Assembly (NCBI GenBank): GCA_902782305.1
Contig: CACZMV010000033.1
Coordinates: 1 to 46,133, forward strand
DNA from: an uncultured Prevotellaceae bacterium
Lineage (GTDB): Bacteria; Bacteroidota; Bacteroidia; Bacteroidales; Bacteroidaceae
Direction: 5' to 3'
DNA: 46,133 nucleotides
Position 1 is the first letter of the stretch, and every line of letters starts with the position of its first letter. Position numbers and translations under genes: made by a program. Of this stretch, positions 1 to 6,578 are shown in pieces. Below the pieces are notes generated by a model. The model ran no database searches. It saw only the letters and a list, made by a program, of their open reading frames with translations, and was not told where the DNA came from.

Positions 1-41
1 AGTTCTTTCATGCTCATCAGGTCTCTTCCTGAAAGCGGATG

Positions 42-71
42 CAAAGGTACGACTATTTTCCGAACTACCAA
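42..71 (-). promoter_or_regulatory. Promoter reading leftward out of the window
   Basis: On the minus strand there is a -33 TTG (69-71), 19 nt, and a -7 element TACCTTTG (42-49), matching the Bacteroidetes promoter pattern. Minus-strand ATG codons at 15-17 and 9-11 would begin a gene whose body lies outside the window, so the gene cannot be identified. Confidence 0.55.
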
Positions 72-104
72 AACTTTTCGAGGAAAATTTTCAGTTTTTT
101 GCGA

Positions 105-140
105 AAAAAATTCGAGACTTGACAAATATCAAGCCTCGAA
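105..140 (-). terminator. Rho-independent terminator of the OmpA-like gene
   Basis: The arms at 111-122 and 129-140 form a 12-bp stem with one G-T wobble and a 6-nt loop. On the minus strand the stem is followed by a run of seven T (104-110). It lies downstream of the minus-strand OmpA-like lipoprotein gene. Confidence 0.75.
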
Positions 141-196
141 ATGGGGTTACACCTTATTATATATATAAGGGATTGCTCGTTTTTACAAATAACGGA

Positions 197-1036
197 TTAC
201 TTGCTTTCCTTAGGAGCCTGACCGATGAGGTCCATGAACTCGTCGAGTTTCGGAGTGATGATAATCTGGGTGCGACGGTTGCGCATCTTACCAACCTCAC
301 TGGTGTTAGGCTGGAGAGGATTGTACTCACCACGACCACCTGCGGTCAGGCGCTTAGGATCTACACCATAATCGTTCTGCAGAGCCTGTACGACACTTGA
401 AGCACGCAGACAAGAGAGGTCCCAGTTGTTGCGGATGTTCTCACGAGAGATGGGCACATTATCGGTGTTACCCTCAACAAGTACGTCGTAGTCCTTGTAG
501 TCCTTGATGATCTTAGCAATCTTCGACAGCGTCTCTGCGGCACGCTTGTTAATCTTATAAGTACCGCTCTCATACAGCATGTTGTCAGCCAGTGAGATGT
601 AAACGACACCCTTCAGCACCTGAACGTCAACCTCCTTCAGCTCCTCCTTAGAGAGTGAGCGGGTCAGGTTGTTAGTCAGCACCATATTCAGTGAGTCGCT
701 CTTAGACTTCACCTCTACCAAGTGGCGGATGTACTGGTTAGACTCGTTGATCTGGTCAACCAACTTCTCAATGCTGATGTTGTTCTGACTAGCATTGGTA
801 AGACTCTTGTCAAGAGACTTCTGCAAAGTAGCATTTGTCTGCTGCATAGCATTCAACTGCTCCTGAAGACTAGATACGCGTGTGTTAGCTGCTGCCAACT
901 GTTCTTTGGTATCCTGATAATTTGCCTGCAGGGTCTTATTCTCATCCTGACATGCCTGATAAAGTTCCTTCTTTACTCCACAGCTGGTCAGCATCAAACC
1001 TGCTACCAGCGAAATCATAAATACTGTTTTCTTCAT
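197..1036 (-). CDS. OmpA-family peptidoglycan-binding lipoprotein
   Basis: Predicted lipoprotein of 279 aa that tethers the outer membrane to peptidoglycan. The N-terminus has a short hydrophobic signal ending in a lipobox, LTSC, with Cys about residue 19. Residues about 25-120 are rich in Gln, Asn and Ser with heptad-like leucines and look like a coiled coil. Residues about 150-265 form an OmpA C-terminal domain: TDNVP, NWDLS followed by RA, and a late NRR are the usual diaminopimelate-binding signature. There is no N-terminal beta barrel, so it is a coiled-coil lipoprotein of the Pal/OmpA class rather than a porin. It stands alone, divergent from purL, with its own terminator. The family is clear; the exact role in cell shape or envelope stability is inferred. 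Confidence 0.88.
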   Translation of the reverse strand: MKKTVFMISLVAGLMLTSCGVKKELYQACQDENKTLQANYQDTKEQLAAANTRVSSLQEQLNAMQQTNATLQKSLDKSLTNASQNNISIEKLVDQINESNQYIRHLVEVKSKSDSLNMVLTNNLTRSLSKEELKEVDVQVLKGVVYISLADNMLYESGTYKINKRAAETLSKIAKIIKDYKDYDVLVEGNTDNVPISRENIRNNWDLSCLRASSVVQALQNDYGVDPKRLTAGGRGEYNPLQPNTSEVGKMRNRRTQIIITPKLDEFMDLIGQAPKESK

Positions 1037-1082
1037 ATTTCCAAATAATTAGTTTATACTATGTTATGTCACTTTGACGGTG

Positions 1083-1090
1083 CAAAGATA
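1083..1090 (-). promoter_or_regulatory. -7 element for the OmpA-like gene
   Basis: TATCTTTG on the minus strand, about 47 nt before the ATG. No clear -33 TTG was found at the right distance, so only the -7 box is claimed. Confidence 0.45.
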
Positions 1091-1118
1091 ACTATTAGAC
1101 GCAAATTTCAGCCGAAAG

Positions 1119-1151
1119 TTGCACGGATTTAGATATTTTTAAGTAACTTTG
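1119..1151 (+). promoter_or_regulatory. purL promoter
   Basis: TTG at 1119-1121, 22 nt, then TAACTTTG at 1144-1151, about 38 nt before the purL ATG. A purine-rich stretch (AGAAGG) shortly before the ATG may act as ribosome binding site. No purine riboswitch was recognised in the short leader. Confidence 0.6.
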
Positions 1152-1188
1152 TCGCCCGAAACGTAATTTTATAAGGTAAAGAAGGATT

Positions 1189-4100
1189 ATGATACTCTTT
1201 TTCAAGACTCCACAGCAGAGCATTATCGCTACACAAGTGGACCATCAGCTCAACCCAAATGAAGTAAAAGAACTGTGCTGGCTCTATGGTGATGCCAAGA
1301 TGCTGGACGACGAAACGCTGAAAGGCTATTTCGTGGGTCCACGTCGCGAAATGGTTACGCCTTGGTCGACAAATGCCGTTGAGATCACACAGAACATGGG
1401 TCTTAGCGGCATTTTGCGTATTGAGGAATACTTCCCCGTACAATCAAAGGATGCAGACCACGACCCCATGTTGCAGCGTATGTACAACGGTCTGAACCAG
1501 GACATCTTCACGGTGAACATCCAGCCAGAGCCTATCAAGTACGTAGACAATCTGGAAGAATACAACGAGCAGGAAGGTCTTGCTCTTAGCCCTGAGGAGA
1601 TTGAATACCTGCATAAGATTGAAAAGGAGAACGGTCGTCCGCTGACAGATTCCGAGATTTTCGGTTTTGCCCAGATTAACTCTGAGCACTGCCGTCACAA
1701 GATTTTCGGTGGCACCTTCATCATCGACGGCAAGGAGATGGAGTCAAGCCTCTTTGCCATGATCAAGAAAACCACGCAGGAGAACCCCAACAAGATTCTT
1801 TCTGCCTACAAGGACAATGTAGCTTTTGCCCAAGGTCCTGTTGTAGAGCAGTTTGCCCCTGCCGACCAGTCCACGAGCGATTATTTCCGCATCAAAGATA
1901 TCGAGAGTGTCATCTCGCTGAAAGCTGAGACCCACAACTTCCCCACTACCGTAGAGCCCTTCAACGGCGCCGCAACGGGTACGGGTGGTGAAATCCGCGA
2001 CCGTATGGGTGGTGGCGTCGGTTCTTGGCCTATCGCAGGCACAGCCGTTTACATGACCTCCTACCCTCGTCTCAAGGATGAAGAGCGTGATTGGGAAGAC
2101 ATCATGCCAGCGCGTGAGTGGTTGTATCAGACTCCGAAGCAGATTCTGATTAAGGCTTCGAATGGTGCCAGCGACTTCGGCAATAAGTTCGGCCAGCCCC
2201 TGATTTGCGGTTCTGTGCTCACCTTCGAGCATCAAGAGCCTAACGACACCAAATATGCTTACGACAAGGTTATCATGCTGGCCGGTGGTGTAGGTTATGG
2301 CACCAAGCGCGATTGTCTGAAGAAAGAGCCTCAGGCTGGCAACAAGATTGTTGTGGTTGGTGGTGATAACTATCGCATCGGACTCGGTGGCGGTTCTGTT
2401 TCCTCTGTTGATACAGGCCGTTACAGCAATGGCATCGAGCTGAACGCCATCCAGCGCGCCAATCCTGAGATGCAAAAACGTGCGTATAACCTGGTACGTG
2501 CCCTCTGCGAAGAAGACAACAACCCCGTTGTTTCTATCCACGACCACGGTTCTGCCGGTCACCTGAACTGCTTATCAGAGTTGGTTGAGGAATGCGGTGG
2601 CGAGATTGACATGACCAAGCTGCCTATCGGCGACAAGACCCTTTCATCCAAGGAAATCATTGCCAACGAGAGTCAGGAGCGCATGGGTCTGCTGATTGAC
2701 GAGAAACACATCGAACACGTACAGAAGATTGCCGAACGTGAGCGTGCCCCGATGTATGTTGTCGGCGAGACCACTGGCGATGCTCACTTCTCGTTCAAAC
2801 AGGGCGATGGCGTGAAGCCTTTCGATTTGGACGTTGCCCAGATGTTCGGCCACTCACCCAAGACCATCATGCGCGACAATACCGTTGAGCGCAAATACGA
2901 TGATGTCACCTATTCACAGGACAAGATACAGGAATACCTGAAGCGCGTGCTGCAGTTAGAGTCTGTAGCCTGCAAAGACTGGCTGACCAACAAGGTTGAC
3001 CGTTCCGTAACCGGTAAGATTGCCCGTCAGCAGTGTCAAGGCGAAATCCAGCTTCCTTTGTCCGACTGTGGCGTTGTAGCCCTCGACTATCGTGGTCGCA
3101 AGGGTATTGCAACAGCTCTCGGCCATGCCCCACAGGCAGGCTTGGCATCTCCTGAGGCAGGTTCTGTATTGTCAGTTGCCGAGGCACTGACCAACATCGT
3201 CTGGGCTCCCCTGGCCGACGGCATGGATTCCCTGTCGCTCTCAGCCAACTGGATGTGGCCCTGTCGCTCTCAGGAGGGTGAGGACGCCCGCCTCTATGCT
3301 GGTGTGAAAGCATTGAGCGATTTCTGCTGCGACCTTCACATCAACGTTCCTACGGGTAAAGACTCACTTTCTTTGACCCAGCAGTATCCTAATGGCGAGA
3401 AGATTATCTCTCCAGGAACCGTTATCGTCAGCGCAGGTGGCGAGGTATCAGACATCCGCAAGGTTGTTTCTCCCGTTGTTGTCAACGACAAGCACGCTTC
3501 GCTTTACCACATCGATTTCTCGTTCGACGAGCAGCGTCTCGGCGGTTCTGCCTTTGCCCAGAGTCTTGGCAAGGTGGGCAGCAATGTTCCTACTGTTAAG
3601 AATGCCGAATACTTTGCCGATGCCTTCATGGCCGTTCAGCAACTCATTGAGAAAGGCTGGGTAATGGCTGGTCACGACATCTCCGCAGGTGGTTTGATTA
3701 CCACGCTGTTGGAAATGTGCTTTGCCAACCAAAAGGGCGGTATGCACATCAACCTGCACGACCTCTGTGCCGATGGCGACGTGGTGAAGACCCTGTTTGC
3801 CGAGAATCCCGGTGTCGTTGTTGAAATCAGCGACGAATACAAGCAGGAGTTCGCCAAGTTCATGGAAGAACAAGGTGTAGGCTTTGCCAAGATTGGTTAT
3901 CCTGTCGAGGATGCTCGCACCATCGTTGTCAAGGCTGGTGATGCAGAACATACATTCGACATCGACGCCCTGCGTGATGAATGGTACAAGACCTCTTACC
4001 TGCTGGATTGCGAGCAGAGCTTCAACGGCAAGGCCAAGGAGCGCTTCGAGAACTACAAGCAGCAGCCTTTGGAGATGAAGTTCAACAAGGACTTCACGGG

Positions 4101-4920
4101 TACGCTGGCTCAATACGGTCTGAATCCCGACCGCTGGAAAGATCAAAGTTCAAAGGTCAAAGTTCAAAGTCCCAAGGCCGCTATCATCCGTGAGAAGGGA
4201 ACTAACGGCGAGCGCGAAATGGCTTACTGCCTCTATCTCGCTGGTTTCGACGTGAAGGACGTGATGATGACCGACCTGATTAGCGGTCGCGAAACCCTCG
4301 AGGACATCAACATGATTGTCTTCTGCGGTGGTTTCTCTAACTCCGATGTGCTCGGCTCGGCCAAGGGATGGGCTGGTGCCTTCCTCTTCAATCCCAAGGC
4401 TAAGGAGGCGCTGGATAAGTTCTATGCCCGCAAGGACACCCTTTCACTCGGCATCTGTAACGGTTGCCAGCTGATGGTCGAGCTCGGACTGACTGGCGCT
4501 AAGGGCGCTAAGATGCTGCACAACGACTCACATAAGTTCGAGAGCGAGTTCATCTCACTCACCATTCCTCAGAACAACTCTGTTATGTTCGGCTCACTGA
4601 GCGGCAACAAACTCGGTCTGTGGGTAGCTCACGGCGAGGGCAAATTCTCACTGCCCGAGGCTGAGAGCGCTTACAATGTCATTGCCAAGTACAACTATCA
4701 CGGCTATCCCGCTAATCCTAACGGTTCCGCCTACGATGTTGCCGGCATCTGCTCTGCCGATGGTCGTCATCTCTGCATGATGCCTCACCTGGAGCGTGCC
4801 GTCTTCCCATGGCAGTGCGCTTGGTATCCCGCTGACCGTCGTCAGGACGAGGTTACACCTTGGATTGAGGCCTTTGTCAACGCACGCAAATGGGTAGAGC
4901 GCTTCGCTAGTGAAAAGTGA
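1189..4920 (+). CDS. purL: Phosphoribosylformylglycinamidine synthase (FGAM synthase)
   Basis: Catalyses the ATP- and glutamine-dependent conversion of FGAR to FGAM, the fourth step of de novo purine synthesis. At 1243 aa this is the large single-chain form, carrying PurS-like, synthetase and glutaminase parts together. AETHNFPT with the following glycine-rich run (about residues 246-270) is the FGAM synthetase active-site region. A second AIRS-like repeat follows. The C-terminal class I glutamine amidotransferase has its nucleophile Cys in LGICNGCQ (about residue 1090) and a late MPHLERAVFPWQ segment. Residues about 985-994 (DQSSKVKVQSP), between synthetase and glutaminase, are encoded by a 7-bp tandem repeat that also occurs between genes. 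The stop codon lies in another 7-bp repeat shared with the next gene. Confidence 0.97.
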   Translation: MILFFKTPQQSIIATQVDHQLNPNEVKELCWLYGDAKMLDDETLKGYFVGPRREMVTPWSTNAVEITQNMGLSGILRIEEYFPVQSKDADHDPMLQRMYNGLNQDIFTVNIQPEPIKYVDNLEEYNEQEGLALSPEEIEYLHKIEKENGRPLTDSEIFGFAQINSEHCRHKIFGGTFIIDGKEMESSLFAMIKKTTQENPNKILSAYKDNVAFAQGPVVEQFAPADQSTSDYFRIKDIESVISLKAETHNFPTTVEPFNGAATGTGGEIRDRMGGGVGSWPIAGTAVYMTSYPRLKDEERDWEDIMPAREWLYQTPKQILIKASNGASDFGNKFGQPLICGSVLTFEHQEPNDTKYAYDKVIMLAGGVGYGTKRDCLKKEPQAGNKIVVVGGDNYRIGLGGGSVSSVDTGRYSNGIELNAIQRANPEMQKRAYNLVRALCEEDNNPVVSIHDHGSAGHLNCLSELVEECGGEIDMTKLPIGDKTLSSKEIIANESQERMGLLIDEKHIEHVQKIAERERAPMYVVGETTGDAHFSFKQGDGVKPFDLDVAQMFGHSPKTIMRDNTVERKYDDVTYSQDKIQEYLKRVLQLESVACKDWLTNKVDRSVTGKIARQQCQGEIQLPLSDCGVVALDYRGRKGIATALGHAPQAGLASPEAGSVLSVAEALTNIVWAPLADGMDSLSLSANWMWPCRSQEGEDARLYAGVKALSDFCCDLHINVPTGKDSLSLTQQYPNGEKIISPGTVIVSAGGEVSDIRKVVSPVVVNDKHASLYHIDFSFDEQRLGGSAFAQSLGKVGSNVPTVKNAEYFADAFMAVQQLIEKGWVMAGHDISAGGLITTLLEMCFANQKGGMHINLHDLCADGDVVKTLFAENPGVVVEISDEYKQEFAKFMEEQGVGFAKIGYPVEDARTIVVKAGDAEHTFDIDALRDEWYKTSYLLDCEQSFNGKAKERFENYKQQPLEMKFNKDFTGTLAQYGLNPDRWKDQSSKVKVQSPKAAIIREKGTNGEREMAYCLYLAGFDVKDVMMTDLISGRETLEDINMIVFCGGFSNSDVLGSAKGWAGAFLFNPKAKEALDKFYARKDTLSLGICNGCQLMVELGLTGAKGAKMLHNDSHKFESEFISLTIPQNNSVMFGSLSGNKLGLWVAHGEGKFSLPEAESAYNVIAKYNYHGYPANPNGSAYDVAGICSADGRHLCMMPHLERAVFPWQCAWYPADRRQDEVTPWIEAFVNARKWVERFASEK
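4143..4170 (+). repeat. Heptamer repeat (TCAAAGT) x4 inside purL
   Basis: Four consecutive 7-bp units (TCAAAGT, TCAAAGG, TCAAAGT, TCAAAGT). They encode the hydrophilic linker ahead of the glutaminase domain. A very similar four-unit array lies between genes at 35982-36009. Confidence 0.85.
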
Positions 4921-4943
4921 ATAGTGAATAGTGAAAAGTGAAT
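4909..4943 (+). repeat. Heptamer repeat (AGTGAAW) x5 joining purL to the transporter gene
   Basis: Five perfect 7-bp units of AGTGAAT or AGTGAAA. The array contains the purL stop codon (4918-4920) and the GTG used as the start of the next gene (4938-4940). The same unit in rotated form occurs at 20755-20789, and a degenerate copy sits inside the DUF3987 gene (8003-8030). Confidence 0.85.
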
Positions 4944-5474
4944 AACATATACTGGGAATCATTCAAAACCTTCTTTAAGATTGGCATATTCACCCTTGGC
5001 GGTGGATATGCCATGATACCTTTGATTGAGGAAGAAGTGGTAAACCGTCACCGTTGGGTCAGTCGCGAGGAGATGCTCGACCTCATCGCCATCGCCCAGA
5101 GCTGTCCCGGTGTGTTTGCCATCAACATCGCCATTTTCATCGGCTATAAATTAAATAAGGTACGCGGGGCCATTGCCACCTCGTTAGGCACTGCCCTACC
5201 CTCGTTCCTCATCATTCTCATCATTGCCATGTTCTTCCATCAGTTTGAAGACAACAAGGTCGTTGCCGCCATGTTCCGAGGCATCCGTCCTTCCGTGGTG
5301 GCACTGATAGCCGTTCCCACGTTCAATCTGGGCAAACGCGCACAACTCAACAAGTTCACCATCTGGATACCCATCATCTCTGCACTGGCCATCTGGCTCT
5401 TAGGTGTATCCCCCATCTGGATTATCATCCTTGCAGGTCTTGGCGGTTATATTTACGGGAGGGTTGCCTTATGA
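4938..5474 (+). CDS. Chromate transporter family protein, first half-size subunit
   Basis: A 178-aa integral membrane protein of the CHR family. It has the half-length form (one domain) that works with a partner gene, rather than the 400-aa fused form. It shows the family glycine motif GGGYAMIPLIEEEVV near residue 20 and the AQSCPGVFAINIA segment near residue 55, then about five hydrophobic segments. The start is GTG at 4938; no ATG lies nearby and the family N-terminus begins here. It overlaps the next gene by 4 bp, which fits translational coupling of a heterodimer. True substrates in gut Bacteroidetes are unproven; chromate/sulfate antiport is the family assignment only. Confidence 0.88.
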   Translation: MNNIYWESFKTFFKIGIFTLGGGYAMIPLIEEEVVNRHRWVSREEMLDLIAIAQSCPGVFAINIAIFIGYKLNKVRGAIATSLGTALPSFLIILIIAMFFHQFEDNKVVAAMFRGIRPSVVALIAVPTFNLGKRAQLNKFTIWIPIISALAIWLLGVSPIWIIILAGLGGYIYGRVAL

Positions 5475-6046
5475 TATTCTTTTGGTTATTCGTCACATTC
5501 TTTGAGATTGGCCTCTTCGGCTTTGGTGGCGGCTACGGCATGCTGTCGCTCATCCAGAACGAGACCGTAGAACACTGGCACTGGCTCACGTCGTCCCAGT
5601 TTACCGACATTGTAGCCATCTCGCAGATGACTCCAGGCCCCATCGGCATCAACTCCGCCACCTATTGCGGCTACACCGCTGTCGTCAATGCCGGCTACTC
5701 CGTGCCCATGGCCATTCTCGGCTCAGCCACAGCTACCTTCGCCTTGGTGCTGCCATCGCTCATCCTGATGATTCTCATCAGCAAGATGTTCATGCGTTAC
5801 ATGCACCACCCCACCGTCGAATCCGTCTTCCGTGGTCTTCGCCCCGCCGTGGTAGGTCTGTTGGCAGCAGCCACCCTGTTGCTGATGACTGCCGACAACT
5901 TCTCTACCCCAACCGACAATCTCTGGCAGTTCTGCATCAGCTGTCTGCTCTTCATTGCCGCCTTTGTCGGTGTCAAGTTCGTCAAGGTCAACCCCATCCG
6001 CATGATCATCTACTGCGCCATCGCAGGGTTGGTGTTGCTTTACTAA
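5471..6046 (+). CDS. Chromate transporter family protein, second half-size subunit
   Basis: A 191-aa membrane protein homologous to its upstream neighbour. It has the matching motifs FGFGGGYGMLSLIQNE (about residues 17-32) and ISQMTPGPIGINSATYCGY (about 52-70). Together the two genes form the short-chain CHR pair, probably inserted in opposite topology. The start ATG overlaps the stop of the first subunit. The stop codon (6044-6046) directly touches the stop codon of the convergent M15 peptidase gene, leaving no intergenic DNA or terminator, which may mark the edge of the accessory region. Confidence 0.88.
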   Translation: MIFFWLFVTFFEIGLFGFGGGYGMLSLIQNETVEHWHWLTSSQFTDIVAISQMTPGPIGINSATYCGYTAVVNAGYSVPMAILGSATATFALVLPSLILMILISKMFMRYMHHPTVESVFRGLRPAVVGLLAAATLLLMTADNFSTPTDNLWQFCISCLLFIAAFVGVKFVKVNPIRMIIYCAIAGLVLLY

Positions 6047-6511
6047 CTATCGTTTAAAATTGGTGCGCCTGCGGTTCTCCATCGGACGCACCGCAAAGTG
6101 AATCCAATAGTTACCCAACTTGCTGCGCTCTATAATCAGCTCGTCGAAATCCTCATGGGTAACGTCTGAGATGTCGAGCAACAGCGACGAATAGCGGAAG
6201 GCCTGTTCCAAATCCTTACAATGAATATCTGCTGCACAGCCCTGCAGATGATTGCTCTGTGCCCATCCCCCAACGGCCTTGTTGACCTCGGCAGAACGGA
6301 ATCCCGAATTGATGATAATCGGCTCATCGCCCTCACCGTAATAATCGTTCCATCGCTTTCGCAACTGTTCCAGCCACCCACAGAGTCGCTTCAGGTTCTG
6401 TACCTGTTTCCCATTCGGGGTGTTGTCAGCCTTTACACGTGTCTTACACATCTCCCCGAGCGTAAAATGCTCGGAGAGTTTCATATCAATATCCCAATGA
6501 TTCAGTTTCAT
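6047..6511 (-). CDS. M15-type D-Ala-D-Ala carboxypeptidase-like metallohydrolase
   Basis: A 154-aa protein of the peptidase M15_3 type, which cleaves peptidoglycan stem peptides and is common in phage endolysins and in the Bacteroidetes VirE/HU/smalltalk modules. The zinc site is visible: SNHLQGCAADIH provides the HxxxxxxD pair near residues 95-102, and a later WIHFAV provides the last His (about residue 138). There is no signal peptide, so export would need a partner, as with a phage endolysin. A second in-frame ATG ten codons in (MKLSEHFTLGEM) is an equally good start. It lies 67 nt downstream of the DUF3987 gene on the same strand, and an iteron array sits in that gap. Confidence 0.8.
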   Translation of the reverse strand: MKLNHWDIDMKLSEHFTLGEMCKTRVKADNTPNGKQVQNLKRLCGWLEQLRKRWNDYYGEGDEPIIINSGFRSAEVNKAVGGWAQSNHLQGCAADIHCKDLEQAFRYSSLLLDISDVTHEDFDELIIERSKLGNYWIHFAVRPMENRRRTNFKR

Positions 6512-6554
6512 AATTATTTCTGTTTTTAAATGGTTAAACTTTGATTTTCTAAAT

Positions 6555-6578
6555 GGTACGGCGGTATGCCGGTACGCC
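6555..6578 (+). repeat. Iteron array A: three 8-bp units
   Basis: Three tandem units GGTACGGC, GGTATGCC, GGTACGCC, ending directly at the stop codon of the DUF3987 gene (6579-6581). The same units recur at 19395-19426 (inverted) and 19570-19593 (direct). The last 16 bp here are identical to the last 16 bp of the array at 19570. Confidence 0.8.

Noticed and set aside
1037-1188. Purine riboswitch before purL
   Set aside because: The gap is mostly promoter sequence for two divergent genes; no conserved purine-aptamer pattern can be seen.
1744-2562. Long minus-strand frame inside purL
   Set aside because: Antisense shadow of a well-conserved enzyme; no family resemblance and no promoter.
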